A stretch of DNA of 64,000 nucleotides from contig NZ_BONR01000001.1 of the NCBI RefSeq assembly GCF_016862815.1, positions 186,001 to 250,000 on the forward strand. The letters are read 5' to 3'. The translations under genes were made by a program, and so were the position numbers. The stretch is from Demequina activiva (GTDB taxonomy: Bacteria > Actinomycetota > Actinomycetes > Actinomycetales > Demequinaceae). Of the stretch, positions 16,893 through 25,050 are shown piece after piece (positions within the stretch are counted from its first letter, which is position 1; each line of letters opens with the position of its first letter). Below the pieces are notes generated by a model. It was not told where the DNA came from, searched no databases, and was given only the letters and a program-made list of their open reading frames with translations.

Positions 16893-19088
16893 TCACTCGA
16901 AGCGGGTGGACTCCAGCTCGGTCGAGCGCCGCACTGCGGAGAACGTGCCGACGATGCCCAGCGCGGCCACGGCGAGGCTGGTCGCGAGCGCGAGCCAGTA
17001 GCGCGGGTCCGGCCACTGGAGCGAGAGGTCGTCGCTGAGCGACTCGAGCACCGCGCCCGCCACGGCGAAACCGAGCACCGCCGACAGGAGCAGCGTCACC
17101 GCGAGCGGGACCGCGGCCTCCGTCGCGATGGTCTGACGCAGCTGCCGCACCGGCATGCCTCCCAGGCGCAGCAGACCGAAGGTGCGGCGCCGTTCCAGCA
17201 TCGCGGCGACCGACGCCACTGACAGCGCGAGGGCGGAGATCGCGATCGCGATCCCCATGCCCAGGTACGCCATGACCGACAGCTCGTTGTTGACGTCCGC
17301 GGCGCCCCGCACCTCCATGTCCACACGAGTCGAGGGCGCCAGGGACGAGGAAGCCTCGGCCACGATCGCCGTGCGCGCCGTCTCGATCGCCTCGCGCGAC
17401 CCGTCGGTGAGCACGAGCAGGTGACTGGGCTCCAGGGCGGTGGGGTCGGCGTCCGAGGCCTCCGCCACGCCGGGGCGGTCGGTGCCGGACAGCTCCGGTC
17501 CGACCATCATGTCGAAGAGGTCCACCGCGACCAGGCCGGACGGGGGGACATCGATCGCGCCGATCGCTCGCGCGTCGTCGGCCGCGAACACCACGCCGGA
17601 GACGGTGGCGTCGGGCGAGAACCAGCCCACCGCGGCGCCCTCGACACCTTCGATGCCGTCGACGGCCTCCGCGAGGGCTTGTGCATCGTCGTCGTCGCCA
17701 AGATAGGTCACCAGGGTGTCGGTGGCGAGCATCCCCTCGGCGTCCACGACCCGCGACTCGCCAGCGATCGCGCTCGATCCACCAGCGAACACGCTGACGA
17801 TGAAGACCGCGGCGACCAGACCCGCGACCGCCCTGAAGGTGGCCCGCGGGTGGCGTCCCAGCCGGCCCGCCGCCACGACGCCTGCGGCGCTCGAGGTGCG
17901 GGCGCCCAGCGCGAGGCTGGTGCGGCGGGTGATCCACGGGCCCGCCGCGACGATGCCGAACGCGATCAGGGCGAATCCCAGGATCAGGGGGTACTGCCAG
18001 GTGGTCGCCGAGTTCGGGATCCAGCGGATGGCCGCCGTCGAGCCAGCGAAGATCACGATCCCGGCGACGAGCGTGCTGGTGCGCCATGCCGTGACCGGCT
18101 TCTCCGCACGCTCGCGCGTGGCGCCCAGAGCGCCCACGTCGTCGCGGTACGCACGCCAGGCGGCGGTTCCCGCCCCCAGCGCCGCGATGCCGAGCACGAC
18201 GACGGCAGTCCAGGCCGGCGACGTGGTCACGTCCGCGACCGTCATGGTCGAGCCGTTGATGCTCAGCTGCGCCGCGAGCGGCCGCACCGCGGCGGCGATC
18301 CCCACGCCCACGAGCGCACCCGCGAGCGAGGCGACGGCCATCTCGAGGCCCGACAGGATCGCCATGGCCCGGCGTCCGGCGCCGATGAGCCGCACGGTCG
18401 CGAGGCGCTCGCGACGCTCGGCGGCCCCGAGCGCGGACACGATGGAGATCAGCAGCACCATGGGCACCAGCAGCGCGATCGCGCCCATCGCGACCACGAT
18501 GCGGAAGGTGGCCGAGGCCGAGTTGGGACCGGTCGTGCGGAACTCCTCCTGCACCACCGCGGACGACCAGGTGTCGAGCTCCTCCCAGTCGACGCCCGCC
18601 AGGACCGCCCGGTGCGAGGGTCCGCGCAGCATCTCGTCCGGCAGCGGGCCCAGGAGCGTGCCCCATCGATCGCCCAGCTGGGAGGCGGGCACGCTGTCGA
18701 TCAGCTCGATCATCGCGGGCGAGGCGTAGTACTCGCCGGCGGCAGGCGGCGCGATGTCCGCGGGCATCGTCACCGTCGTGTCCGGGGTGACGGCGAGGGC
18801 CAGCCCATCGAAGGTGCGGCCGTCGAAGACGTCGACGAGCGTGGCGGACAGCAGCGCGTCGGACTGCGGCTCGCGAGGGATCATCTGGTCCGATGCGTCG
18901 AACTGCGCGTAGTCGCCGTCCGGCGTGAGCCAGGCGACGCGGTCCTCCCGCTCGGGAAGGTGGAGGAACGCGCCCAGCAGCACCAGCATCATCGCGGTTC
19001 CGGCGGCGACGCCCGCGACGATGCCGGCGAGCCTCCCGTACGCCGGTGCGCCGTTCAGCAGGAGCAGTCGTGCTGCCGCCGGCCTCAT
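16893..19088 (-). CDS. ABC transporter permease, FtsX-like (MacB type)
   Basis: The 731-residue integral membrane protein has the FtsX/MacB layout. It has a first transmembrane helix at about 21-42, an extracytoplasmic region, then a cluster of hydrophobic spans around 210-330 containing the ERRERLATVRLIGAGRRAM loop. A second extracytoplasmic domain and a final three-helix group near 610-720 with RRRTFGLLRLGGMP follow. Two copies of the FtsX domain are thus fused. It overlaps its ATPase gene by 4 bp. Such exporters move lipoproteins, peptides or drugs, or work as mechanotransmitters; the substrate is unknown. Confidence 0.85.
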   Translation of the reverse strand: MRPAAARLLLLNGAPAYGRLAGIVAGVAAGTAMMLVLLGAFLHLPEREDRVAWLTPDGDYAQFDASDQMIPREPQSDALLSATLVDVFDGRTFDGLALAVTPDTTVTMPADIAPPAAGEYYASPAMIELIDSVPASQLGDRWGTLLGPLPDEMLRGPSHRAVLAGVDWEELDTWSSAVVQEEFRTTGPNSASATFRIVVAMGAIALLVPMVLLISIVSALGAAERRERLATVRLIGAGRRAMAILSGLEMAVASLAGALVGVGIAAAVRPLAAQLSINGSTMTVADVTTSPAWTAVVVLGIAALGAGTAAWRAYRDDVGALGATRERAEKPVTAWRTSTLVAGIVIFAGSTAAIRWIPNSATTWQYPLILGFALIAFGIVAAGPWITRRTSLALGARTSSAAGVVAAGRLGRHPRATFRAVAGLVAAVFIVSVFAGGSSAIAGESRVVDAEGMLATDTLVTYLGDDDDAQALAEAVDGIEGVEGAAVGWFSPDATVSGVVFAADDARAIGAIDVPPSGLVAVDLFDMMVGPELSGTDRPGVAEASDADPTALEPSHLLVLTDGSREAIETARTAIVAEASSSLAPSTRVDMEVRGAADVNNELSVMAYLGMGIAIAISALALSVASVAAMLERRRTFGLLRLGGMPVRQLRQTIATEAAVPLAVTLLLSAVLGFAVAGAVLESLSDDLSLQWPDPRYWLALATSLAVAALGIVGTFSAVRRSTELESTRFE

Positions 19089-19771
19089 CGTGCCCCCACG
19101 GGCGCGGTGCCGCTCAGGAGGCCGTCGCGGACGATGACCTCGCGGTCGGCATGCGCGGCAGTACGGGCGTCATGGGTGATGAGCACCACCGTGGTGCCGG
19201 ACTCGCGCACCACGTCCAGCATCGCGGTCAGCACGTTCTCTGCCGCCACGGAGTCCAGGGATCCGGTGGGCTCGTCCGCGAACACGACGGAGGGCTGCGG
19301 CGCGAGCGCGCGAGCGATGGCCACGCGCTGCGCCTGGCCTCCCGACATGTCGCCAGGGCTCTTGCCCGCCTGATCGGCCAGGTCGAGCCGGTCGAGCCAC
19401 TGCAGCGAGCGCTCGTTCGCGTCGCGCCTGCGCGCTCCTGCCATGAGCAGGGGCAGCGCGACGTTCTCGACCGCCGTGAGGTCAGGCAGAAGCTGCCCGA
19501 ACTGGAACACGAACCCGATGCGCTCCAGGCGGAACCGCGCTCGCGCATCGGCACTCAGCGCGGTCAACTCGGTGCCGTCGACGGCGACCGAGCCGGTGTC
19601 GGGAGCGAGCACGCCTGCGAGACAGTGGATCAAGGTCGACTTGCCAGAGCCGGACGGGCCCATGACGGCGACCACCTCACCCCTGGCGACCTCGAGGTCG
19701 ATGCCTCGCAGCGCGGCGGTGGCGCCAAAGGACTTGGTGAGCCCGGAGGCGGTGATGATCGGGTCAGCCAT
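19085..19771 (-). CDS. ABC transporter ATPase, MacB/LolD type
   Basis: The 228-residue ATPase has Walker A GPSGSGKST near residue 39, [16 protein letters not shown] and FADEPTGSLD followed by ITHD. It has the conserved LolD/MacB spacing. It overlaps the FtsX-like permease by 4 bp and the upstream PadR gene by 8 bp. The three genes form a compact regulator-ATPase-permease cassette, a common actinobacterial arrangement for inducible export systems. Confidence 0.92.
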   Translation of the reverse strand: MADPIITASGLTKSFGATAALRGIDLEVARGEVVAVMGPSGSGKSTLIHCLAGVLAPDTGSVAVDGTELTALSADARARFRLERIGFVFQFGQLLPDLTAVENVALPLLMAGARRRDANERSLQWLDRLDLADQAGKSPGDMSGGQAQRVAIARALAPQPSVVFADEPTGSLDSVAAENVLTAMLDVVRESGTTVVLITHDARTAAHADREVIVRDGLLSGTAPVGAR

Positions 19772-20294
19772 GGTGGCGGACCTCCTCGTCGATGTCGGTG
19801 AGGCGGGCGCTGGTCAGGTCGATCCAGCGCAGGTCCGCCTCGATCTGGAAGAGGGCGTAGTCGATCGCGAGACGGTCGAGCAGCGCAGCGCCGGCCTTGG
19901 CATGCGTGAGCTCACGCATGCGGGCCAGGTGGGCGCGGCGCTGGAGGTCGAGCAGGGCGTCCGCGTCGTCGTCGAGCAGCAGCGCCAGCACGGTCTTGGC
20001 GAACAGGTTGGTCTGAAGGTCAGGCGATGGGGTGTCCGCCTCGCGCAGCCATGCGGCCAAGTGATCGCGACCGGCGCTGGTGACGGCGTAGCGCTTGCGA
20101 TCGGGGCCGGCGCCCGGCTCCTGCCCCACCTGCTCGATGAGCCCGTCGCGGATCATCCGCGCGAGGGTCGAGTAGATCTGGCCATAGGCGATGGCGCGTG
20201 CGGCGCCGAAGATCGCGTCGTAGCGATTCTTGAGGTCGTAGCCGTGGGTGGGCCCCGTGCTCATCAGCCCGAGCAGGGCGAGTGATCTGTCCAT
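19764..20294 (-). CDS. PadR-family transcriptional regulator
   Basis: The 176-residue protein has an N-terminal winged helix (ALLGLMSTGPTHGYDLK ... YSTLARMIRDGLIEQ ... RKRYAVTSAGRDHL, about residues 5-80). The C-terminal PadR dimerisation domain (residues 95-176) is mostly helical. PadR proteins usually repress an adjacent transporter and are released by the toxic substrate. A TATAGT box ends 6 nt before its ATG, so the mRNA is probably leaderless. A dyad just upstream may be its own operator, giving autoregulation of the whole PadR-ATPase-permease unit. Confidence 0.9.
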   Translation of the reverse strand: MDRSLALLGLMSTGPTHGYDLKNRYDAIFGAARAIAYGQIYSTLARMIRDGLIEQVGQEPGAGPDRKRYAVTSAGRDHLAAWLREADTPSPDLQTNLFAKTVLALLLDDDADALLDLQRRAHLARMRELTHAKAGAALLDRLAIDYALFQIEADLRWIDLTSARLTDIDEEVRHHG

Positions 20295-20300
20295 GCCGCA

Positions 20301-20319
20301 ACTATAAACACGGTGTATA
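20301..20319 (-). promoter_or_regulatory. Leaderless promoter and dyad of the PadR cassette
   Basis: TATAGT (20301-20306, minus strand) lies 6 nt from the ATG. It merges with an imperfect dyad, TATA-x-CACGGTG-TATA (20303-20319), of the kind bound by PadR repressors. Confidence 0.55.
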
Positions 20320-20374
20320 CCCTGAGTGTCTATCGGGGATCACCCGGAGATCTCCCCTGCACCGCACAGCGAAA

Positions 20375-20412
20375 GGGCCGATGCGCACCCCAGGCGGGGT
20401 GCACATCGGCCC
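20375..20412 (-). terminator. Terminator after the ABC-2-like membrane protein
   Basis: A 17-bp stem with one mismatch (gggccgatgcgcacccc against its complement) and a 4-nt loop, followed by TTTC on the minus strand. It insulates the PadR cassette from the upstream GntR cassette. Confidence 0.75.
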
Positions 20413-20426
20413 GGGTCCGCGCGCCG

Positions 20427-21194
20427 TCAGGCGCGTGGAGTCGCCTTGCGCAGGAACAGGAATCCCACGACGCCGCTGAGCACCGTCGCCGGCAGCGTCC
20501 ACAGGGCGAGGCCGGCCAGTGAGGTCGAGGCGAAGAACTCCCCCACCTGCGCCCAGCTCTCGGTCGCGGTGATGATCCAGCCCCCTCCGACCACCAGCAG
20601 AGCGAGGCCGATGAAGAACGCATACAGGCCGTATGCCTGCCAACGCACCCAGACGGTCGCGACGGCGGCGCCCAGGAAGAAGAACAGCAGCATCGCCATG
20701 AGATACAGCAGCCACACGGTCGCCAGCGGCTCGCTCTCGAGGCCCCAGGGAGCGAAGAACGCTCCGCTCACGCCCCAGCCGTCGGTCGCTCGCTCGATGC
20801 CAGCGAGCAGCGTGATACCGGTCGAGTAGAGCAGCGACAGCATCACGAAGTACAGCGCGCTGCCCAGATAGAAGTCGTGGCGGGTGACGGAGAACCCGAG
20901 CGCGAAGCGGAACGTGAGGTTCATGGCCTGCACGGCCACCACGGTCATGAAGAACACGATCCAGGAGACGCCGCCGTTGTACTGGAAGGCGCCCTCGTCG
21001 AGGTTCTCGACGCCGCCGGCGGCGTTGGCGACCATCAGCCAGATCGCGAGGTTGATCGCGAAGATCGCGAGGGTGACCACCCACGGCACCACCAGGGTCG
21101 CGATCGGGTTGGCGATGTGCATCCTCACCACGCTAAGGATGCGGGTGGGAGCCCCGGTCACGGGGCTGGACGGCGCGATGGCGGTGGCGGTCAT
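20427..21194 (-). CDS. ABC-2-like membrane protein of a GntR-regulated exporter
   Basis: This 255-residue protein has six or so hydrophobic segments. They include residues 33-56 (ATLVVPWVVTLAIFAINLAIWL), 78-96, a pair near 110-130, a long span near 170-190 and the final spans at about 200-245. No enzymatic motif is seen. It overlaps the ATPase upstream by 4 bp and thus supplies the membrane part of a two-gene ABC transporter. Its small size and lack of soluble domains resemble permeases of YtrA-controlled systems. The substrate is unknown. Confidence 0.75.
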   Translation of the reverse strand: MTATAIAPSSPVTGAPTRILSVVRMHIANPIATLVVPWVVTLAIFAINLAIWLMVANAAGGVENLDEGAFQYNGGVSWIVFFMTVVAVQAMNLTFRFALGFSVTRHDFYLGSALYFVMLSLLYSTGITLLAGIERATDGWGVSGAFFAPWGLESEPLATVWLLYLMAMLLFFFLGAAVATVWVRWQAYGLYAFFIGLALLVVGGGWIITATESWAQVGEFFASTSLAGLALWTLPATVLSGVVGFLFLRKATPRA

Positions 21195-22078
21195 GCGCTC
21201 TTCTCCTCTCGTTCGAAGCCGCCGGTGCGGCTCACGATCAGCTCCTGCAATGAGACCGGACTCGCCTCGAGACCGGCAGCCGCGGCGGCGCGCAGGTCGT
21301 CGTCGCTGAGCCCCGCGAGGGTCACCGACGCGAGGCCGCCCATGACGGTGCGGTCGATGACGTCGCGGCCGGCGGCGAAGGACTCGACGTCCCCCGCGCG
21401 TCCCGCGAAGGTGGTCGCGGTGGCGCGCAGCTCGTCCGCGTCCGCATCGATCACGATGCGGCCGGCGTCGATGACCAGCACGCGCTGGAGCAGCCCTGCG
21501 GCCTCGTCGATGAGGTGCGTGGACAGCACCACGGTGCGCGGGTGCGTGACGTAGTCCTCGAGCAGCAGGTCGTAGAACCGGTGGCGAGCGACCGCGTCGA
21601 GACCGGCGTAGGGCTCATCGAGGAACGTCAGCTCCGCCCGTGAGGCCAGGCCCACGATGACGCCGATGGCGCTGCGCTGGCCACGGGACATCTTCTTCAT
21701 GCGCCGGTCCAGCGGAACGTCGAACGCCTTCACGAGCCGCTGCGCGAACTCGTCATCCCAGTTGTCGAAGAACCACGGCGCGGACTTGAGCACGTGCTTG
21801 CCCTTGAAGTCGTCGGGATAGACCTGCGACTCCTTGATGAAGCACACGCGGCGCAGCGCCTGCGCGTTCTCGACCGGCGCCTCGCCAAAGATGCGAGCCT
21901 GGCCCGACGTGGCGAACTCCTGCCCCGTCATGAGCTGCATGAGCGTGGTCTTGCCGGCGCCGTTGCGTCCCAGCAGCCCGTGGATGCCCCCCTCGTCGAG
22001 GGAGAAGCTGACGTCGTCGACGGCCGCCACACGGCCGAAGCGCTTGGTGAGGCCCTGGGCCTCGACGATGGCTGTCAT
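21191..22078 (-). CDS. ABC transporter ATPase of the GntR (YtrA-like) cassette
   Basis: The 295-residue ATPase has Walker A GRNGAGKTT near 36-44 and an MSRGQRSAIGVI signature, in which LSGGQ is replaced by MSRGQ as in YtrB-type proteins. TFLDEPYAGLDAVAR and STHLIDE follow. The C-terminal ~80 residues are an accessory region without recognisable motifs. The ATG at 22078 overlaps the end of the regulator gene (ATGA). A longer upstream reading of the frame crosses the regulator and is spurious. It works with the membrane protein downstream. Confidence 0.9.
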   Translation of the reverse strand: MTAIVEAQGLTKRFGRVAAVDDVSFSLDEGGIHGLLGRNGAGKTTLMQLMTGQEFATSGQARIFGEAPVENAQALRRVCFIKESQVYPDDFKGKHVLKSAPWFFDNWDDEFAQRLVKAFDVPLDRRMKKMSRGQRSAIGVIVGLASRAELTFLDEPYAGLDAVARHRFYDLLLEDYVTHPRTVVLSTHLIDEAAGLLQRVLVIDAGRIVIDADADELRATATTFAGRAGDVESFAAGRDVIDRTVMGGLASVTLAGLSDDDLRAAAAAGLEASPVSLQELIVSRTGGFEREEKSA

Positions 22079-22452
22079 CGCTCCATCTCCTTTGTGATCA
22101 TGTCCTGCATTTCCGTGGCGCTGATTCCGAGCGACCGGGCGCGATCCGCGACCGGGCGCAGGTGCACCTGTGCGAACTCCGCCTTGCGCCGGTCGAGCAG
22201 CTGAGCGCGTGCACCGTCGGCGACGAACATGCCGATGCCGCGTCGCTTGTAGAGCGTCCCGGCGTCGACGAGGAGGCTCACGCCCTTGAGCGCCGTCGCC
22301 GGGTTGATGCGGTGGAACTGCGCGAGCTCGTTGATCGACGGCACCTGCTCGCCCTCCCGCATGGAGCCGTCGAGGATCTGCGCCTCGAGGCTCTCCGCGA
22401 TCTGGAGAAAGATCGGCCGGCCGTCGTCCACGTGCTCCTCCTCGGTTGGCAT
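22075..22452 (-). CDS. GntR-family regulator, YtrA subfamily
   Basis: The 125-residue regulator has the GntR winged helix (PIFLQIAESLEAQILDGSMREGEQVPSINELA, written here as PIFLQIAESLEAQI through VPSINELA, residues 13-44), then NPATALKGVSLLVDAGTLYKRRGIGMFV. A short helical tail of about 45 residues follows instead of a FadR- or HutC-type effector domain. That size defines the YtrA group, which typically represses the ABC transporter genes in its own operon. It is the first gene of a three-gene unit with 4-bp overlaps. A 20-bp near-perfect palindrome lies 6 bp upstream of the ATG. Confidence 0.9.
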   Translation of the reverse strand: MPTEEEHVDDGRPIFLQIAESLEAQILDGSMREGEQVPSINELAQFHRINPATALKGVSLLVDAGTLYKRRGIGMFVADGARAQLLDRRKAEFAQVHLRPVADRARSLGISATEMQDMITKEMER

Positions 22453-22457
22453 GTTGG

Positions 22458-22477
22458 TTAGTTACTTCAGTAACTAA
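22458..22477 (-). promoter_or_regulatory. Operator palindrome of the GntR/YtrA regulator
   Basis: TTAGTTACT-TC-AGTAACTAA: two perfect 9-bp arms around a 2-bp centre, 6 bp before the regulator start. An extra half-site (AGTAAC) follows at 22477-22482. It also occupies the place where the -10 box of the operon should lie. Confidence 0.75.
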
Positions 22478-22601
22478 GTAACCATGCGCCCGAGGCGCTG
22501 TCAAGTGCCTTCCTGTTGCACCGCCTCCCCCGCTGGCGTACACCTGGAGGCACGGAGCGGCGCCAGGGGGTTGGCGGGCCGCCATCACAGGGGGAGGACG
22601 C

Positions 22602-23069
22602 ATGACCAGCACACTGCGCATCGCAGCACTGGGAGCCGGGGCCGCACTCATGCTGGGAGGGTGCTCGGGAACCATCGAGGAGCTGACTCAGGAGGGGGTC
22701 GAGCGCATCGTCGAGGAGGGCATCGAGGGCACCACGGACGCCGAGGTCGACCTGGGTCTCGACGGCGACGGGGCGGACCTGCCGTCGTCATGGCCCGCCT
22801 CGGTGCCCGAGCCACCGGGGTCCATCATCGCGTCGTTCGGCCAGCAGGAGGGCGGCAGCGTCACCATCGAGGCCGCGAGCGTCCAGGAGATCGAGGACTA
22901 CCTGAGCGCCCTCGAGTCCGCGGGCTTCGAGCGCGAGAGCGAGGCGAGCGCGGGCATCTCGGTGGTCTCCATGACGGATGGCGCGACGATGGTCAACGTG
23001 GGCTGGGTCGAGGAGGGCGGTTCCGTCGTCGGAACCATCACCTACGTGGCGGACGCACCCTCGGGCTAG
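22602..23069 (+). CDS. Hypothetical lipoprotein
   Basis: This 155-residue protein has a bacterial lipoprotein signal with the lipobox LMLGGC (Cys21). Residues 22-65 are acidic and low in complexity. Residues ~70-150 look like a compact alpha/beta domain, with PEPPGSIIASFGQ and ESAGFERESEASAG. I cannot name a family. A strong gggggagg site supports the ATG. The gene stands alone between the divergent GntR cassette and orn and is expected to be anchored on the outer face of the membrane. Confidence 0.7.
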   Translation: MTSTLRIAALGAGAALMLGGCSGTIEELTQEGVERIVEEGIEGTTDAEVDLGLDGDGADLPSSWPASVPEPPGSIIASFGQQEGGSVTIEAASVQEIEDYLSALESAGFERESEASAGISVVSMTDGATMVNVGWVEEGGSVVGTITYVADAPSG

Positions 23070-23102
23070 CGCCTGCGCGCGAGGCGCGTCGCGGCCACGC
23101 CC

Positions 23103-23108
23103 TAGAGT
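23103..23108 (+). promoter_or_regulatory. -10 box of a leaderless promoter (orn)
   Basis: TAGAGT followed by 7 nt and the orn ATG at 23116. Confidence 0.55.
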
Positions 23109-23115
23109 TGGGCCC

Positions 23116-23718
23116 ATGGCTGACACTTCCCTGGTCTGGATCGACTGCGAGATGACGGGACTCGACACTGCGGCCGATGCGCTCATCGAGGTCGCATGCC
23201 TGGTCACCGACGCGGAGCTCAACGTGCTCGGCGACGGCGTGCAGGTGGTCATCAAGCCCTCCGACGAGGCGCTCGCACAGATGGGCGACTTCGTCCGCAC
23301 CATGCACGAGACGTCCGGGCTGCTGCCCGAGCTCGCGACCGGGACCACCATGGAGGACGCCCAGTCCCAGGTGCTCGAGTACGTGCGCGCTCACGTGCCC
23401 GTCGCGGGCAAGGCGCCGCTCGCGGGCAACACCGTGGGCATGGACAAGCAGTTCCTCGAGCGCGACATGCCGGAGCTCATGCAGCACCTGCACTACCGGG
23501 TGGTGGACGTGAGCTCGCTCAAGGAGCTGGTGCGCCGCTGGTACCCCCGCGTGTTCTTCAACGCCCCCGCGAAGACCGGCGGGCATCGCGCGCTCGGTGA
23601 CATCCAGGACTCGATCCGCGAGCTGCGGTACTACCGGGAGACCGTGCTGGCGCCACTGCCGGGTCCAGACTCCGAGCAGGCGAAGGCCGCCGCCGCCCGG
23701 GTGAGCCCCGCCGAGTAG
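23116..23718 (+). CDS. orn: Oligoribonuclease
   Basis: Orn is a 3'-5' exoribonuclease that degrades 2-5-nt RNA fragments, including pGpG. The 200 residues carry the DEDDh catalytic set: WIDCEMTGLD with Asp10 and Glu12, a central Asp in NTVGMDKQFL near 115, and HRALGDIQDS near 160 with the catalytic His and Asp. The ATG at 23116 fits the family N-terminus and the leaderless promoter. An earlier in-frame reading overlapping the lipoprotein gene is rejected. tRNA-His follows 65 bp downstream. Confidence 0.97.
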   Translation: MADTSLVWIDCEMTGLDTAADALIEVACLVTDAELNVLGDGVQVVIKPSDEALAQMGDFVRTMHETSGLLPELATGTTMEDAQSQVLEYVRAHVPVAGKAPLAGNTVGMDKQFLERDMPELMQHLHYRVVDVSSLKELVRRWYPRVFFNAPAKTGGHRALGDIQDSIRELRYYRETVLAPLPGPDSEQAKAAAARVSPAE

Positions 23719-23783
23719 CGGGGCGTCGACGACAGCGCTCCAGACGGGGTATGATCTTCGCTGGCTCGCCTCGCGGGCCGATG

Positions 23784-23859
23784 GTGGCTATAGCTCAGTT
23801 GGTAGAGCACCTCGTTGTGGTCGAGGGGGCCGCGGGTTCAAGTCCCGTTAGCCACCCCA
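23784..23859 (+). tRNA. tRNA-His (anticodon GTG)
   Basis: The acceptor gtggcta pairs with tagccac, and the loop ttgtggt gives anticodon GTG. The T arm has ggttcaagtcc, and a CCA end is encoded (23857-23859). The G at 23783 can serve as the extra G-1 opposite C73. Confidence 0.95.
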
Positions 23860-23916
23860 CCAGCCAAGGGCCGTCCCGTCAGGGGCGGCCCTTCGCGTAT
23901 CCGTGGGGCCCGCAGC

Positions 23917-24189
23917 TCAGCGACTGCGCGCTCTGCCTCGGATCGCCACATAGATCGAGATCAGCGCAGCAGCGACGGCGATCCCGATGAAGAACGCGAT
24001 CCAGTCGATGCCGAACGTGTCGTCGCCCCCGAGCCAGCGCCACAGCCACGCCCCCGCGAGCGAGCCCGCGATGCCCAGCAGGATCGTCACGATGATGCTG
24101 ATGTCCTGGCGCCCGCGCAGGAAGAGCCGGGCCAGCGCTCCCACCACGAGTCCGGCGAAGATCAGTCCGATGATGTCCCAGAACCCCAT
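23917..24189 (-). CDS. GlsB/YeaQ/YmgE-family stress-response membrane protein
   Basis: The 90-residue protein has three hydrophobic segments: DIIGLIFAGLVVGALARLFL, IIVTILLGIAGSLAGAWLW and WIAFFIGIAVAAALISIYV. The RGRQDISIIVTILLGIAGS loop is typical of the transglycosylase-associated (YeaQ) family, whose members are 80-90 residues. I chose the third of three close ATGs (24189) because GAGAGG lies 7 nt before it and the family begins there; 24195 or 24204 are possible. The function in actinobacteria is unknown; the family is often induced by stress. Confidence 0.85.
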   Translation of the reverse strand: MGFWDIIGLIFAGLVVGALARLFLRGRQDISIIVTILLGIAGSLAGAWLWRWLGGDDTFGIDWIAFFIGIAVAAALISIYVAIRGRARSR

Positions 24190-24282
24190 GGCCATGCCTC
24201 TCATCCCGACCACTGTCAGCGGTCGCTGACCTTCGCAGGCTATCGTTGACCGGTCACGCCGGCACGACGAATGGAGGTCTCG

Positions 24283-25050
24283 ATGCTCGCAGCGCTCACC
24301 GGAGCCGGTCTCTCGGCAGCGGCAGGCCTCAACGCCTTCATCCCGCTGGTCCTCGTGGGAGTGTTCGCGCGCTTCACCGAGTTCATCCAGCTGCCCGAGC
24401 ACCTCGAATGGCTCCAGTCCTGGCCCGCGATCATCATCTCGCTCGCGCTCCTGGTCGCGGAGCTGATCCTGGACAAGATCCCCGGCGTCGACCACGTCAA
24501 CGACCTGATCCAGACCATGGTCAGGCCGCTCGTCGGCGGCGTGATCTTCGCCGCCACCGCCGCGTCGACCGTGGTGGACGAGTCGAACTTCTGGCAGGAC
24601 AACCCGCTGATCGCGGGGCTCGTGGGCGCCGTCGTGGCGCTCACCACGCACATCTCCAAGGCCGCCTCGCGGCCCGCGATCAATGCGACGACGGGTGGCA
24701 CCGGTGCTCCCCTGGCGTCCTTCGCGGAGGACGCGATCGCCGTCGCCCTGTGCCTCATCGCGATCTTCGTGCCCATCCTCGTGATCGGCGTGTTCATCTT
24801 CATCGGGATCGCGGTCTACCGCATCGTCACCACCGGCCGCCGGCGGCGTCGCCATCGCGAGATGCGCCAAGCGGAGGAACGTCTCGAGCGCGAGGCCCAG
24901 GAAGCCGAGGGCGGCATGGTCGCGTGGTGGCGCTCGAAGTGGCGCGAGCCGCGCCGGCTCTCACGCGGCCGCGCCACCGATGCTCCCGGCGCGGACAGCG
25001 CAGACAGCGCGGAGGCCGCCGACGGGCGGGACGCTCCCCCTAGTCGTTGA
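24283..25050 (+). CDS. DUF4126-type integral membrane protein
   Basis: This 255-residue protein has about five membrane spans in its first 190 residues (LSAAAGLNAFIPLVLVGVFARF, AIIISLALLVAELILDKIPG, LVGGVIFAATAAS, LIAGLVGAVVALTTH, and a long pair at 150-185). The DKIPGVDHVND and THISKAASRPAIN elements are the family hallmarks. A highly charged arginine/glutamate tail follows. The start is the ATG preceded by GGAGG at 24273-24277. Its 3' end overlaps the stop region of the convergent osmoprotectant ATPase gene by 11 bp. Function unknown. Confidence 0.8.
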   Translation: MLAALTGAGLSAAAGLNAFIPLVLVGVFARFTEFIQLPEHLEWLQSWPAIIISLALLVAELILDKIPGVDHVNDLIQTMVRPLVGGVIFAATAASTVVDESNFWQDNPLIAGLVGAVVALTTHISKAASRPAINATTGGTGAPLASFAEDAIAVALCLIAIFVPILVIGVFIFIGIAVYRIVTTGRRRRRHREMRQAEERLEREAQEAEGGMVAWWRSKWREPRRLSRGRATDAPGADSADSAEAADGRDAPPSR

